Below are positions 9,188-17,532 of a DNA stretch of 64,000 bases, one piece after another. Numbering within the stretch: position 1 is the first letter of the stretch; each line of letters starts with the position of its first letter. Source of the stretch: Polynucleobacter sp. Tro8-14-1 (GTDB taxonomy: Bacteria; Pseudomonadota; Gammaproteobacteria; Burkholderiales; Burkholderiaceae); contig NZ_JACVPX010000005.1 of the NCBI RefSeq assembly GCF_018881655.1, positions 62,001-126,000 of the forward strand, given 5' to 3'. A program made the translations under genes and the position numbers. The notes under the pieces are model-generated. The model made no database searches and was not told the origin of the DNA. It saw only the letters and a program-made list of their open reading frames with translations.

Positions 9188-10162
9188 TTATCTAGCGAGT
9201 GATTTGCTGCTAAGACTGAAAAAAATCTTCATCACCACATCGCTTTTAACGGCCCACTTTGTAAAGCCATAGAAACTCATGACGGTGTTTCTGGAAAGTT
9301 TTACTTCATCTTTGCTATCGAATTCTTTGCGATCTGCAACCTTTGACAGAGTCATTACCGCTAAGCCAAAAGCCAAGAAGCAAAAACGTCTCATGCCCTG
9401 TTCCTGTTTAGGAATCAACAGAATGTAATGCAGAGATTCCTGGAGCTTTTTATAGGCCAGCCTTAGAAGTGCTTCATGACTAACATTGATTGGCTTCCAG
9501 GAGACCCCACGAGCCTTATCCTCTGGTGAGTCTTTAAGAATATTGGTCATTTGTAGCGCTTGACCAAATGCGATTGCCAAATTTTCATGCCCCGCCATTT
9601 TTTCTTTGAAGGCTTGAGAATGATTGCTAAAGATAGTTGTTAGCAGTTCGCCGACTACACCTGCCACGACATAGCAATATTGTTCAAACTCAGCAAGATC
9701 TTGAAGGCCGGCTTGGTTTTGTCTTCCATGGAAAAAAGACATTCCTTCAGACATGATGGAAACGCAACGACTGACTGCTGCTTGATCCTGGGTAGAGCAG
9801 GTATGCAAAATTCGCAGAACAGTAGGTGTATGAGAAATTAAATCCAACTCATCTTGATTGCTGTAATTTTTTAATGCATTGAGGCAAGGCGCAACAAATG
9901 TCTCAACTGGAGCCTTCTCAAGCACTGCATCTACAAATAGCGCCGAAAGAGCTTGCTTGCTCTGTGGGCTTAAATCTGCGGCATCCTCAATAGTGTCAAT
10001 AATGCGGCACAGCAAATAGGTGTTGCCGACTACCTTTTCGATGCTTAGGGGTAGAAGGGGGATGGTAAGGGCAAAAGTACGTGAGACGGAACCCAGAATA
10101 GCCTTTTGGTAGGCCAGATCGGCTGATGGACTGAATGTCGGGATTTGTTCGGGTGTTTTCAC
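9188..10162 (-). CDS. Squalene/phytoene synthase family protein
   Basis: Both aspartate-rich motifs of head-to-head prenyl synthases are present: DTIED (residues 56-60) and DSPED (211-215), together with the family stretch YCYVVAGVVGELLT (162-175). Such enzymes condense two farnesyl or geranylgeranyl diphosphates. The 324-residue length and the hydrophobic stretch FCFLAFGLAVMTLSKV resemble squalene synthase more than the shorter HpnC/HpnD pair or CrtB, but I cannot decide the product. No carotenoid or hopanoid genes lie nearby, so its partner enzymes must be elsewhere. Confidence 0.88.
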   Translation of the reverse strand: MKTPEQIPTFSPSADLAYQKAILGSVSRTFALTIPLLPLSIEKVVGNTYLLCRIIDTIEDAADLSPQSKQALSALFVDAVLEKAPVETFVAPCLNALKNYSNQDELDLISHTPTVLRILHTCSTQDQAAVSRCVSIMSEGMSFFHGRQNQAGLQDLAEFEQYCYVVAGVVGELLTTIFSNHSQAFKEKMAGHENLAIAFGQALQMTNILKDSPEDKARGVSWKPINVSHEALLRLAYKKLQESLHYILLIPKQEQGMRRFCFLAFGLAVMTLSKVADRKEFDSKDEVKLSRNTVMSFYGFTKWAVKSDVVMKIFFSLSSKSLAR

Positions 10163-10280
10163 TCTTGAATTATGTCAGACCGATGCTCAACTTGGAGTGA
10201 TCCAAATTGGTACTTTTTGCTAACTGCCAAAAGTGACATAGCCATATAATTTCATCAAATTTCACAAGGAGTATTTGGGC

Positions 10281-11696
10281 GTGCTAATTTGGTTTGTCAT
10301 TATTTACTGGGTTATCTCAGTCGGCATTGGCTTATGGGCAGCCCTAAGAGTCAAAAATACTGCTGACTTTGCTGCGGCTGGTCATAGCCTGCCTTTGCCT
10401 ATTGTTACCGCTACCGTATTTGCGACCTGGTTTGGCTCTGAAACTGTTTTAGGAATTCCGGCCACTTTTTTAAAAGAAGGATTGGGGGGAGTGGTTGCAG
10501 ATCCCTTTGGCTCCTCTCTTTGTTTAATTTTGGTGGGACTCTTTTTTGCTCGCCATCTTTATAACCGTCGCATGCTCACTATCGGTGATTTTTTTCGCGA
10601 GAAGTATGGCCGCACAGTTGAGGTTTTAGTAACCCTTTGTATTGTTGTTTCTTACTTGGGTTGGGTTGCTGCGCAAATTAAAGCTCTGGGCCTGGTATTT
10701 AATGTTGTGTCTGAAGGAAGCATTTCTCAGACGGGCGGCATGATGATTGGTGCCGCTAGTGTATTGATCTACACCTTATTTGGCGGAATGTGGTCGGTTG
10801 CTATTACGGACTTCATTCAGATGATCATTATTGTGGTCGGCATGCTCTATATCGGTGGTGAGATGACTTCGCAGACTGGCGGTATAGGCGTGGTGATTGA
10901 GCATGCAGCCGCTGCTGGCCAATTTAGTAACTTCTGGCCGGATATGAATTTAGCCTCAATCTTGGGCTTCGTTGCCGCCTTGTGCACCATGATGCTGGGA
11001 TCTATTCCGCAGCAAGATGTCTTTCAGCGAATTACCTCATCTAAGAATGTGAACATTGCTGTCCAAGCAGCTCTGCTGGGCGGCGTGCTCTATTTTATTT
11101 TTGCTTTTGTGCCGATGTATTTGGCTTACTCGGCAACCTTAATTAGCCCGGATTTGGTCAAGGAATATCTCTCCACCGATCCACAGATGATCTTGCCTAA
11201 GCTAATTCTCAACCATGCCCCACTCATTGCCCAAGTGATGTTCTTTGGCGCACTCCTCTCGGCTATTAAGAGCTGTGCCAGCGCTACCTTATTGGCGCCA
11301 TCGGTAACCTTTGCTGAAAATATTGTGCGAGGTTTTTTCAAGCATTTATCTGATCATGATTTGTTAAAGGTCATGCGGATTACGGTTTTGTGTTTTGCTG
11401 TGGTGGTCACTTTCTTTGCGGTGAACTCGGAGCTTTCTATTTTTAAGATGGTAGAGAGCGCCTATAAAGTGACGCTGGTTGCCGCCTTTGTGCCATTGGC
11501 GTTTGGGGTGTACTGGCCTAGAGCTAACTCCTTGGGGGGATTATTGGCTGTAGTTGGAGGTTTAACCATCTGGATTAGTTGTGAGATGTTGGCTCCGAAT
11601 GCCATTTTACCGCCCCAATTAGCCGGTCTATTTGCCAGCATTGTCGGCATGATTTTGGGAAGCCTGGTACCAAAAGACTCATTAAAAGCCGTTTAG
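10281..11696 (+). CDS. Sodium:solute symporter (SSS) family transporter
   Basis: About thirteen hydrophobic segments span the 471 residues, with SSS family hallmarks such as VFATWFGSETVLGIPATFLK, FGGMWSVAITDFIQ and GSIPQQDVFQRI in the usual order. It is an inner-membrane Na+-coupled transporter; the substrate (for example an organic acid, amino acid or solute) cannot be named. The GTG at 10281 is preferred over TTG at 10275 because the AAGGAG at 10266-10271 then has normal spacing (9 bases against 3). A TATAAT element at 10245-10250 may be its -10 box, but no good -35 accompanies it. Confidence 0.9.
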   Translation: MLIWFVIIYWVISVGIGLWAALRVKNTADFAAAGHSLPLPIVTATVFATWFGSETVLGIPATFLKEGLGGVVADPFGSSLCLILVGLFFARHLYNRRMLTIGDFFREKYGRTVEVLVTLCIVVSYLGWVAAQIKALGLVFNVVSEGSISQTGGMMIGAASVLIYTLFGGMWSVAITDFIQMIIIVVGMLYIGGEMTSQTGGIGVVIEHAAAAGQFSNFWPDMNLASILGFVAALCTMMLGSIPQQDVFQRITSSKNVNIAVQAALLGGVLYFIFAFVPMYLAYSATLISPDLVKEYLSTDPQMILPKLILNHAPLIAQVMFFGALLSAIKSCASATLLAPSVTFAENIVRGFFKHLSDHDLLKVMRITVLCFAVVVTFFAVNSELSIFKMVESAYKVTLVAAFVPLAFGVYWPRANSLGGLLAVVGGLTIWISCEMLAPNAILPPQLAGLFASIVGMILGSLVPKDSLKAV

Positions 11697-11734
11697 AGCA
11701 TCATTTGCTTAAAAATAATGCAAATAAGAAAATG

Positions 11735-11763
11735 TTGCACCGCAAAATATTCTCCTCTAATAT
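11735..11763 (+). promoter_or_regulatory. Candidate sigma70 promoter for the panE-like gene
   Basis: TTGCAC (11735-11740) and TAATAT (11758-11763) are separated by 17 bases in the AT-rich gap before the panE-like gene. The -35 match is weak (TTG only), so the call is tentative. A transcript would start near 11770 and leave a leader of about 30 bases that includes TGGAG before the ATG. Confidence 0.4.
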
Positions 11764-11801
11764 GACAGTAATACAAAATTTTTTATTCTTATGGAGTTCC
11801 T

Positions 11802-12821
11802 ATGAAAATCTGTGTGATCGGCGGGGGTGGCGCTATTGGCGGCTACTTAGCTGTCATGTTGGCGCGAGCGGGCAATGAGGTAACGGTTGTTGCGCGCGGT
11901 GCTACTTTGGCCGCAATTAAAGAGCGTGGTCTGGCTTTAATTATGGATGACCAACCAGAGCCTTTGGTTGCCCAAGTTAAAGCGGTGGAAAAAATTGGTG
12001 ATGCCGAAACTCCTGATGTTGTGATTCTTGCGGTGAAGGCTCATCAAGTGGAGCCGATCATTGATGATTTGGCGGCCATCATGGGTCCCAAAACTATTTT
12101 GATCCCAATGCAGAACGGAATTCCTTGGTGGTATTTCCAGAAGTTAAGCGGCGAGTATCAAGATCATGCAGTAGAAACGGTAGATGCTGGTGGTGTTGCT
12201 AAGAATGCCATAAACCCAGACAACATTATTGGTTGCGTCGTTTATCCAGCAACCTTTACGCAGGCTCCCGGTGTCATTCGTCACGTTGAAGGTAATCGCT
12301 TCCCACTGGGTGAGTTGGACGGCAAGACTACTGAGCGCATTCAGAAGATATCGGAGATGATGGGCTCAGCTGGATTTAAGTCTCTAATTTTGGATGACAT
12401 TCGTTCGGAGATCTGGCTCAAGCTTTGGGGCAATATGACTTTCAATCCAATTAGCTCTCTGACGCATGGAACCTTGGAAGGCATCTGCCAATACCCATTG
12501 ACCAAAGAGTTGGCTCGCAACATGATGGCCGAAGCGCAGACGATTGCCGAGAAGTTGGGCGTGACTTTCCGTGTAGATATCGAGCGTCGTATCGCTGGCG
12601 CTGAAAAAGTGGGTAAGCACAAAACCTCGATGTTGCAAGACTTGGAAGCGGGCCGTAGCTTGGAGATTGATGCTTTGTTAGGGTCGGTGATTGAGTTAGG
12701 CAAGATCACCCAAACCCCAACACCTTGCTTAAATACTGTATTTGCTTTGACTAAGTACTTGGATGAAAACGTTCAGGCTTCTAAGGGAAGTTTGGCATTG
12801 CCATCGGTATCGGGCTACTAA
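11802..12821 (+). CDS. panE: Ketopantoate reductase-family protein (2-dehydropantoate 2-reductase)
   Basis: The N-terminal Rossmann motif GGGGAIGG (residues 7-14) and the ApbA/PanE pattern (AVKAHQVEPII, MQNGIPWW, SEIWLKLWGNM, TSMLQDLEAGRSLEIDALLG) identify the family, which reduces 2-dehydropantoate to pantoate with NADPH in pantothenate synthesis. At 339 residues it is somewhat longer than E. coli PanE (303). Bacterial genomes often carry several paralogues acting on other 2-oxo acids, so the exact substrate is not certain. It has its own putative promoter and is followed by a bidirectional terminator, so it is probably monocistronic. Confidence 0.85.
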   Translation: MKICVIGGGGAIGGYLAVMLARAGNEVTVVARGATLAAIKERGLALIMDDQPEPLVAQVKAVEKIGDAETPDVVILAVKAHQVEPIIDDLAAIMGPKTILIPMQNGIPWWYFQKLSGEYQDHAVETVDAGGVAKNAINPDNIIGCVVYPATFTQAPGVIRHVEGNRFPLGELDGKTTERIQKISEMMGSAGFKSLILDDIRSEIWLKLWGNMTFNPISSLTHGTLEGICQYPLTKELARNMMAEAQTIAEKLGVTFRVDIERRIAGAEKVGKHKTSMLQDLEAGRSLEIDALLGSVIELGKITQTPTPCLNTVFALTKYLDENVQASKGSLALPSVSGY

Positions 12822-12843
12822 AAAAGTAAAGTTTCTCCATATA

Positions 12844-12878
12844 AAAAACCCTTGCTACTGAACATAGCAAGGGTTTTT
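12844..12878 (+). terminator. Bidirectional terminator between panE-like and FAH-family genes
   Basis: A nearly perfect stem (AAAAACCCTTGCTA with its complement) around a short loop is flanked by A and T runs, so it can serve both converging genes. Confidence 0.88.
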
Positions 12879-12906
12879 GTTTTAGCGCTAGAAGTTATTC
12901 GAAGTA

Positions 12907-13674
12907 TTACTCGAAGCGATTATCTAGTTGGCCAACGCCATCAATAATGATGCTGACATTGCTGCCAGGCTTCATGGAACCAACGCCAACGGAAGTGCCA
13001 CAGGCAATGATGTCTCCAGCTTCAAGCGGTACATCATGGGAAATCAGACTCACTAATTTTTCGGGCGCGAAAATCATATCCGCAATCGGATAGTTTTGAC
13101 GCTCTTGATCATTGAGAATGGTTTTGATCGTTAGCTTACTCGGATCTACATCGGTAGTGATGTAAGGGCCGAATACGCCAAAGGTATTAAAGCTCTTAGA
13201 GCGAGTCCACTGTGCATAACCAGGGTCGCGGTTCAGGATTTCAATGGCGGTGACATCGTTGATGCAGGTGTAGCCAAAGATGGCTTTAGCTGCTTCCGCC
13301 TCATCTACTTCATGACAGCGTTTGCCGATCACAATACCAAGCTCCCCTTCATAAACGACTTTTCCGGAATAGGACTTGGGAGTTCGAATCACTTGGTTGG
13401 CTGCCAAGAAGGAGTTGTTACCTTTGAGAAAGTACAAAGGCTCTGTAGGTACGGCATGCTCAAGCTTCGTTACTAGTGCATGGAAGTTATCGACCATGGC
13501 AACCATCTTAGAAGGGGTGCATGGGATGTCAATCGTTACATCAGCAAGATTGAGCGATTCACCAGTGGGCTTAGGAGCTTTAAATAAATCACCTTCATAC
13601 ACTGCAATTTGGTCGCCCTCTACTTGCCCTAAACCACCTTTTCCTTGATGCTGAAATCTAAGCCACTGAGCCAT
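12907..13674 (-). CDS. Fumarylacetoacetate hydrolase (FAH) family protein
   Basis: The C-terminal FAH fold is recognised by GELGIVIGKRCHEVDE, GYTCINDVTA and TRSKSFNTFGVFGPYI; the metal-binding acidic residues of the family are in these stretches. Members cleave or decarboxylate acylpyruvates and related beta-diketo acids with Mg2+. The 255-residue size fits small FAH-domain enzymes such as acylpyruvases or 2-hydroxyhepta-diene-dioate isomerases, but sequence alone does not fix the substrate. It is divergent from the GrdB-related gene, with 56 bases between the starts. Confidence 0.88.
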   Translation of the reverse strand: MAQWLRFQHQGKGGLGQVEGDQIAVYEGDLFKAPKPTGESLNLADVTIDIPCTPSKMVAMVDNFHALVTKLEHAVPTEPLYFLKGNNSFLAANQVIRTPKSYSGKVVYEGELGIVIGKRCHEVDEAEAAKAIFGYTCINDVTAIEILNRDPGYAQWTRSKSFNTFGVFGPYITTDVDPSKLTIKTILNDQERQNYPIADMIFAPEKLVSLISHDVPLEAGDIIACGTSVGVGSMKPGSNVSIIIDGVGQLDNRFE

Positions 13675-13730
13675 AATGAGTTCCTATGATGTTAAATATT
13701 TGATATGCAATATCTTACAGGGATGAATTG

Positions 13731-14666
13731 ATGTCTAAGGCTTCTGAGCTCATATTTGCACCAGAACAGGATCAGCCGATTCGCTATATAGATCGAACCC
13801 GCAGTTACTACTTGGGTTTGGGTTATGAGCATCCTTATGTATGGGCTCACTACGTTGATGTGCCATTTACTCCGCTGAAAAAGCCACTTGCACAATCTGT
13901 CTTGGGTCTCATTACTACCGCCGTTCCTCATGACCCCAGTAAAGGACCTCAAGGCCAGGGCGCTCCTTACAATGCTGCAGCCAAGTTTTATCAGCCCTAT
14001 CAACAGTCGAGCGAAGGAAGTATCGATTTACGAATTGCCCATGTGGGGGTTGATCGCAAGAATGCCAATATGGAAGACGGTAATTGCTGGTTCCCACTGG
14101 ACGCTGCTAAACGAGCGCTTACAGCTGGAAGGATAGGTGCGGTTTCAGAAAACTTCTATGGTTTGCCGACCAATCGGAGTCAGCGCCACACACTAGAGGT
14201 TGATGCTCCTCGCATTTTAGAAATGCTGAAAGCTGATGGTGTGGATGTGGCGGTATTAATTCCGAATTGTCCAATATGTCATCAGAGCCAAAGTTTATTA
14301 GCGCGTTATTTAGAGACTGCAGGAATTTCAACAGTCGTGATGGGCGCCGCTAAAGATATCGTTGAGTATTGCGGAGTGCCGCGGTTCTTATTTAGTGATT
14401 TTCCCTTGGGTAATGCCGCCGCAAAACCAAATGACGTTTCTTCACAAGATTTAAATTTTGAGTTGGCCTTGCGGCTTTTAGAGTCAGCTCCTGCAGCCCG
14501 CACAACGGTTCAATCACCATTGGTATGGTCGGAAGATCCATCGTGGAAATTGGATTATTCCAATCTAGAGCAGTTATCACCGCAAGAAATTGCACGTTTG
14601 CGTGAAGAGGCGGAACAGGTGCGAATGACTGCGCGTGAACTCAGATTGAATACTTTGGGAACTTAA
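13731..14666 (+). CDS. GrdB-related protein (glycine/sarcosine/betaine reductase component B family), cysteine form
   Basis: The 311-residue protein resembles the glycine/sarcosine/betaine reductase selenoprotein B family. Key stretches are ITTAVPHDPSKGPQGQ, RIAHVGVDRKNANMEDGNCWFPLD and VLIPNCPICHQSQ. Cys180 and Cys183 form a CPIC pair encoded by two TGT codons where selenocysteine versions carry in-frame TGA, so no selenocysteine is needed. In Clostridia such proteins take part in Stickland reductive deamination; in an aerobic bacterium the role is unknown, perhaps thiol redox chemistry. The ATG at 13731 has AGGGATG just upstream. Its stop codon overlaps that of ispB. Confidence 0.75.
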   Translation: MSKASELIFAPEQDQPIRYIDRTRSYYLGLGYEHPYVWAHYVDVPFTPLKKPLAQSVLGLITTAVPHDPSKGPQGQGAPYNAAAKFYQPYQQSSEGSIDLRIAHVGVDRKNANMEDGNCWFPLDAAKRALTAGRIGAVSENFYGLPTNRSQRHTLEVDAPRILEMLKADGVDVAVLIPNCPICHQSQSLLARYLETAGISTVVMGAAKDIVEYCGVPRFLFSDFPLGNAAAKPNDVSSQDLNFELALRLLESAPAARTTVQSPLVWSEDPSWKLDYSNLEQLSPQEIARLREEAEQVRMTARELRLNTLGT

Positions 14667-15667
14667 GTTTGTCTCGTAAGAGAGTAGGCACACAGAGCTT
14701 CTAATGCAGCACTGGCTTCGTTTGACGGGAAGTCTTTTAGGCAGGCCAAAGCGAGATCTGCTTCACGTTTTGCTGCAGCTTGGGTGTAATCTAGAGCGCC
14801 AGAATTTTGGACGGCGGCAAGGATTTGCGCAAACACATCATCTGGTAAATCTTGGTTTTGCTCAATTGCTGCGCGTACCAAAAGACGTTCTTCGTTACTA
14901 CCATTCTCTAGTAAGTAAATCAGTGGCAGCGTAGGCTTACCTTCGCGTAAATCATCCCCAGCATTTTTTCCCATCTGTGCAGCATTAGCGGTGTAGTCCA
15001 GTAAGTCATCCATTAACTGAAAAGCCGTACCGATGTGACGTCCAAATGCAGCGGCTTGTTCCCGTTGTGTATCGGTGGCATTAGCTAAGATGGCGCCTAG
15101 CTCAGTAGAGGCCTCAAAAAGCTTGGCTGTTTTGTAGCGAATGACCTGCAAATAACTTGCTTCATCCACTTCTGGGTCATTCATATTGAGAAGTTGCAAA
15201 ACTTCGCCTTCGGCAATCGTGTTGGTTGCGTCTGACAAAATTTGCATGACTCGAAGGTCATTTGGGCCAACCATCATTTGGAAGGCTCGGGAATATAAGA
15301 AGTCGCCCACTAGAACGCTGGCCGCATTGCCAAAAGCGGCATTGGCAGTCTCACGACCTCTTCTGAGAGTGGACTCATCCACCACATCGTCATGAAGCAG
15401 GGTGGCTGTATGGATGAATTCGACTACAGCCGACATTTCTAGGGTGTGGGGTGTTTCTTTACCATTGGCTAAGGCTTTGGCTACCAACATCAGTAGGGCA
15501 GGCCTGACCCGCTTGCCGCCAGCCTGGATGATATAGCTCGAGATTTGGTCAATTAAGGCGACTTTTGAGGCTAAACGCTGACGGATAACCTCGTCTAAGG
15601 CCTTGAAATCTAAGGCAATTGGGGCCAGAATTTGGCTTAAGTCATTGGTTTTGACAGTGCTCGTCAT
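14663..15667 (-). CDS. ispB: Octaprenyl diphosphate synthase IspB
   Basis: This polyprenyl synthase makes the side chain of ubiquinone. GKRVRPAL (51-58), the first aspartate-rich motif DDVVD (93-97), and the second DDLLD (220-224) are all present. The 334-residue protein beginning MTSTVKTNDL has the usual family length; the frame stays open 62 codons further upstream, but those residues do not look like the family and run across the rplU promoter and the 5' end of rplU. It is divergent from rplU, with 75 bases between starts, the order seen in many proteobacteria. Confidence 0.94.
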   Translation of the reverse strand: MTSTVKTNDLSQILAPIALDFKALDEVIRQRLASKVALIDQISSYIIQAGGKRVRPALLMLVAKALANGKETPHTLEMSAVVEFIHTATLLHDDVVDESTLRRGRETANAAFGNAASVLVGDFLYSRAFQMMVGPNDLRVMQILSDATNTIAEGEVLQLLNMNDPEVDEASYLQVIRYKTAKLFEASTELGAILANATDTQREQAAAFGRHIGTAFQLMDDLLDYTANAAQMGKNAGDDLREGKPTLPLIYLLENGSNEERLLVRAAIEQNQDLPDDVFAQILAAVQNSGALDYTQAAAKREADLALACLKDFPSNEASAALEALCAYSLTRQT

Positions 15668-15679
15668 GCAAGATATAAT
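15651..15679 (+). promoter_or_regulatory. Perfect-consensus sigma70 promoter for rplU-rpmA
   Basis: TTGACA (15651-15656), a 17-base spacer and TATAAT (15674-15679) match the consensus exactly. Transcription would begin near 15686 and read into rplU with a leader of about 57 bases. The -35 box and most of the spacer lie inside the antisense start region of ispB. Confidence 0.85.
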
Positions 15680-15742
15680 AATCGGCTTAGCTGGTCCAGG
15701 GTGGATTAGCTTGAATGTAGATATTAATTGAGGTTTCAAACC

Positions 15743-16054
15743 ATGTACGCGGTCATAAAAACCGGTGGCAAACAATATAAAGTTGCTGCAGGCGAAAAAT
15801 TGAAAATAGAACAGATACCAGCGGAAATCGGCAGCGAAATCACTCTTGACCAAGTCCTCGCCGTTGGCGAAGGCGCTTCACTGAAATTAGGTGATCCATT
15901 GGTTAATGGTGCAGCTGTGATGGCCACTGTCGTCTCCCAGGGACGTCACGATAAAGTGACAATCTTTAAGATGCGCCGTCGCAAGCATTATCAAAAGCAC
16001 CAAGGCCATCGTCAGAATTTCACTGAAATTTTGATCAACACGATTAAAGCCTAA
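15743..16054 (+). CDS. rplU: 50S ribosomal protein L21
   Basis: The N-terminus [14 protein letters not shown] and the C-terminal basic stretch [20 protein letters not shown] are diagnostic of bL21, which binds 23S rRNA. The 103-residue length is standard. The ATG at 15743 is used rather than an earlier in-frame ATT/AGG extension because it gives the canonical L21 start. A consensus promoter lies about 65 bases upstream. rpmA follows after 19 bases, with a GTAGGAG ribosome-binding site between them. Confidence 0.98.
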   Translation: MYAVIKTGGKQYKVAAGEKLKIEQIPAEIGSEITLDQVLAVGEGASLKLGDPLVNGAAVMATVVSQGRHDKVTIFKMRRRKHYQKHQGHRQNFTEILINTIKA

Positions 16055-16073
16055 TTCAGGGTAGGAGAAAGAT

Positions 16074-16334
16074 ATGGCACAGAAAAAAGGCGGCGGCTCA
16101 ACACGAAATGGCCGCGACTCAGAATCGAAACGCTTAGGCGTTAAGGTATTTGGCGGCGAGCATATTAATGCTGGCAGCATCATCATTCGTCAACGTGGCA
16201 CACGTGTTCATCCAGGTGCTAACGTTGGTATTGGTAAGGATCACACTTTGTTTGCCTTGATTGACGGACAAGTGGAATTCGGCGTTAAGGGTGCTTTGAA
16301 GAAGGCCCAAGTTTCAGTCTTGCCTCGTTCATAA
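16074..16334 (+). CDS. rpmA: 50S ribosomal protein L27
   Basis: The N-terminus [16 protein letters not shown] is the classic bL27 start, without the short cleaved leader found in Firmicutes; its flexible tail reaches the peptidyl transferase centre. The length of 86 residues is normal. It is cotranscribed with rplU. A terminator-like hairpin lies between it and obgE. Confidence 0.98.
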   Translation: MAQKKGGGSTRNGRDSESKRLGVKVFGGEHINAGSIIIRQRGTRVHPGANVGIGKDHTLFALIDGQVEFGVKGALKKAQVSVLPRS

Positions 16335-16392
16335 GGTAGCCTGACTGAGACACGTTTGATTCAGATTTATTCCGAATTTAACTCTTAGGAAC

Positions 16393-16418
16393 AGGCCTCG
16401 CTAAGCGAGGCCTTTTTT
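16393..16418 (+). terminator. Terminator or attenuator hairpin directly before obgE
   Basis: A perfect 9-bp stem (16393-16401 with 16405-16413) and a T6 run end only 4 bases before the obgE start codon. The only purine-rich sequence able to act as the obgE ribosome-binding site, GAGG at 16407-16410, is in the 3' arm of the stem. Confidence 0.85.
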
Positions 16419-16422
16419 ATTC

Positions 16423-17511
16423 ATGAAATTTATAGACGAAGCACGTATTGAAGTGATAGCTGGGCAAGGTGGTGCCGGGAGTGCCTCTATGCGCCGCGAA
16501 AAGTTCATTGAATTTGGCGGACCTGATGGTGGTGACGGCGGCAAAGGCGGCAGCGTCTGGGCAATAGCCGATCGCAATATCAACACTCTGATTGATTACC
16601 GCTACGCAAAAACACACACTGCAAAAAATGGTGAGCCTGGTCGTGGCGCCGATTGCTATGGTCGAGCCGGTGACGATATCGAGTTGCGGATGCCAGTTGG
16701 CACAATCATTGCCGACTATGAAACTGGTGAACCCATTGCTGACTTAACTACTCATGGTGAGCGCCTGTGTTTGGCGCAGGGCGGTGTTGGTGGTTGGGGC
16801 AATATTCACTTTAAGAGCAGTACGAATAGAGCGCCACGTCAAAAGACGAATGGCAAAGAAGGTGAACGTCGTAAGCTGAAGCTCGAATTAAAAGTATTGG
16901 CCGACGTTGGTTTATTGGGTATGCCGAATGCGGGTAAATCTACTTTGATTACTGCAGTTTCGAATGCGCGTCCAAAGATTGCGGATTATCCATTTACCAC
17001 TTTGCATCCAAATTTGGGTGTAGTGCGTGTGGGAGCTGAGCGCAGTTTTGTAATTGCTGATATTCCTGGTTTGATTGAAGGTGCGGCTGAAGGCGCTGGT
17101 CTGGGTCATCGCTTCTTGCGCCATTTGCAACGCACAGGGGTTTTGCTGCATTTGGTTGATATTGCTCCATTTGATGCGAATATTGATCCAGTAGCAGATG
17201 CTGTAGCGATTGTGAATGAATTGCGTAAGTACGACGAAGCTTTGGTTGAGAAGCCACGTTGGCTAGTCTTAAATAAAGTGGACATGATTCCAGAAGAAGA
17301 TCGCAAGACGGTAGTTGCTGACTTTATAAAGCGCTTTAAATGGAAAGGCCCTGTCTTCGAGATCTCAGCCTTAACAGGCTTGGGTTGCGATAAGCTTTGC
17401 TATTCCTTGCAGGATTATTTGGATTCTGTACGTCGTGACCGAGATGATGCGGATGAGCGCGCTCAAGATCCGCGTTATCAAGGCCAGCTAGAAGATAAAA
17501 AACCAGATTAA
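16423..17511 (+). CDS. obgE: GTPase Obg (CgtA)
   Basis: This is an essential ribosome-assembly GTPase. The glycine-rich Obg fold fills about residues 1-158 (for example [16 protein letters not shown]), followed by the G domain with the P-loop GMPNAGKST, the switch DIPGLIEGA and the NKVDM specificity motif. The 362-residue length is normal for betaproteobacteria. It belongs to the conserved rplU-rpmA-obgE-proB order, but a terminator-like hairpin just ahead of its ATG suggests reduced or regulated expression relative to the two ribosomal proteins. Confidence 0.97.
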   Translation: MKFIDEARIEVIAGQGGAGSASMRREKFIEFGGPDGGDGGKGGSVWAIADRNINTLIDYRYAKTHTAKNGEPGRGADCYGRAGDDIELRMPVGTIIADYETGEPIADLTTHGERLCLAQGGVGGWGNIHFKSSTNRAPRQKTNGKEGERRKLKLELKVLADVGLLGMPNAGKSTLITAVSNARPKIADYPFTTLHPNLGVVRVGAERSFVIADIPGLIEGAAEGAGLGHRFLRHLQRTGVLLHLVDIAPFDANIDPVADAVAIVNELRKYDEALVEKPRWLVLNKVDMIPEEDRKTVVADFIKRFKWKGPVFEISALTGLGCDKLCYSLQDYLDSVRRDRDDADERAQDPRYQGQLEDKKPD

Positions 17512-17532
17512 ATATTTCATTCGCCTTTTGCC

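Noticed and set aside
13382..13395. GTTCGAATC stretch resembling a tRNA T-loop
   Set aside because: It is inside the FAH-family coding sequence and no cloverleaf can be built around it.
15668..15853. 62-codon N-terminal extension of ispB
   Set aside because: It is antisense to the rplU promoter and first codons of rplU and has no similarity to prenyl synthases.
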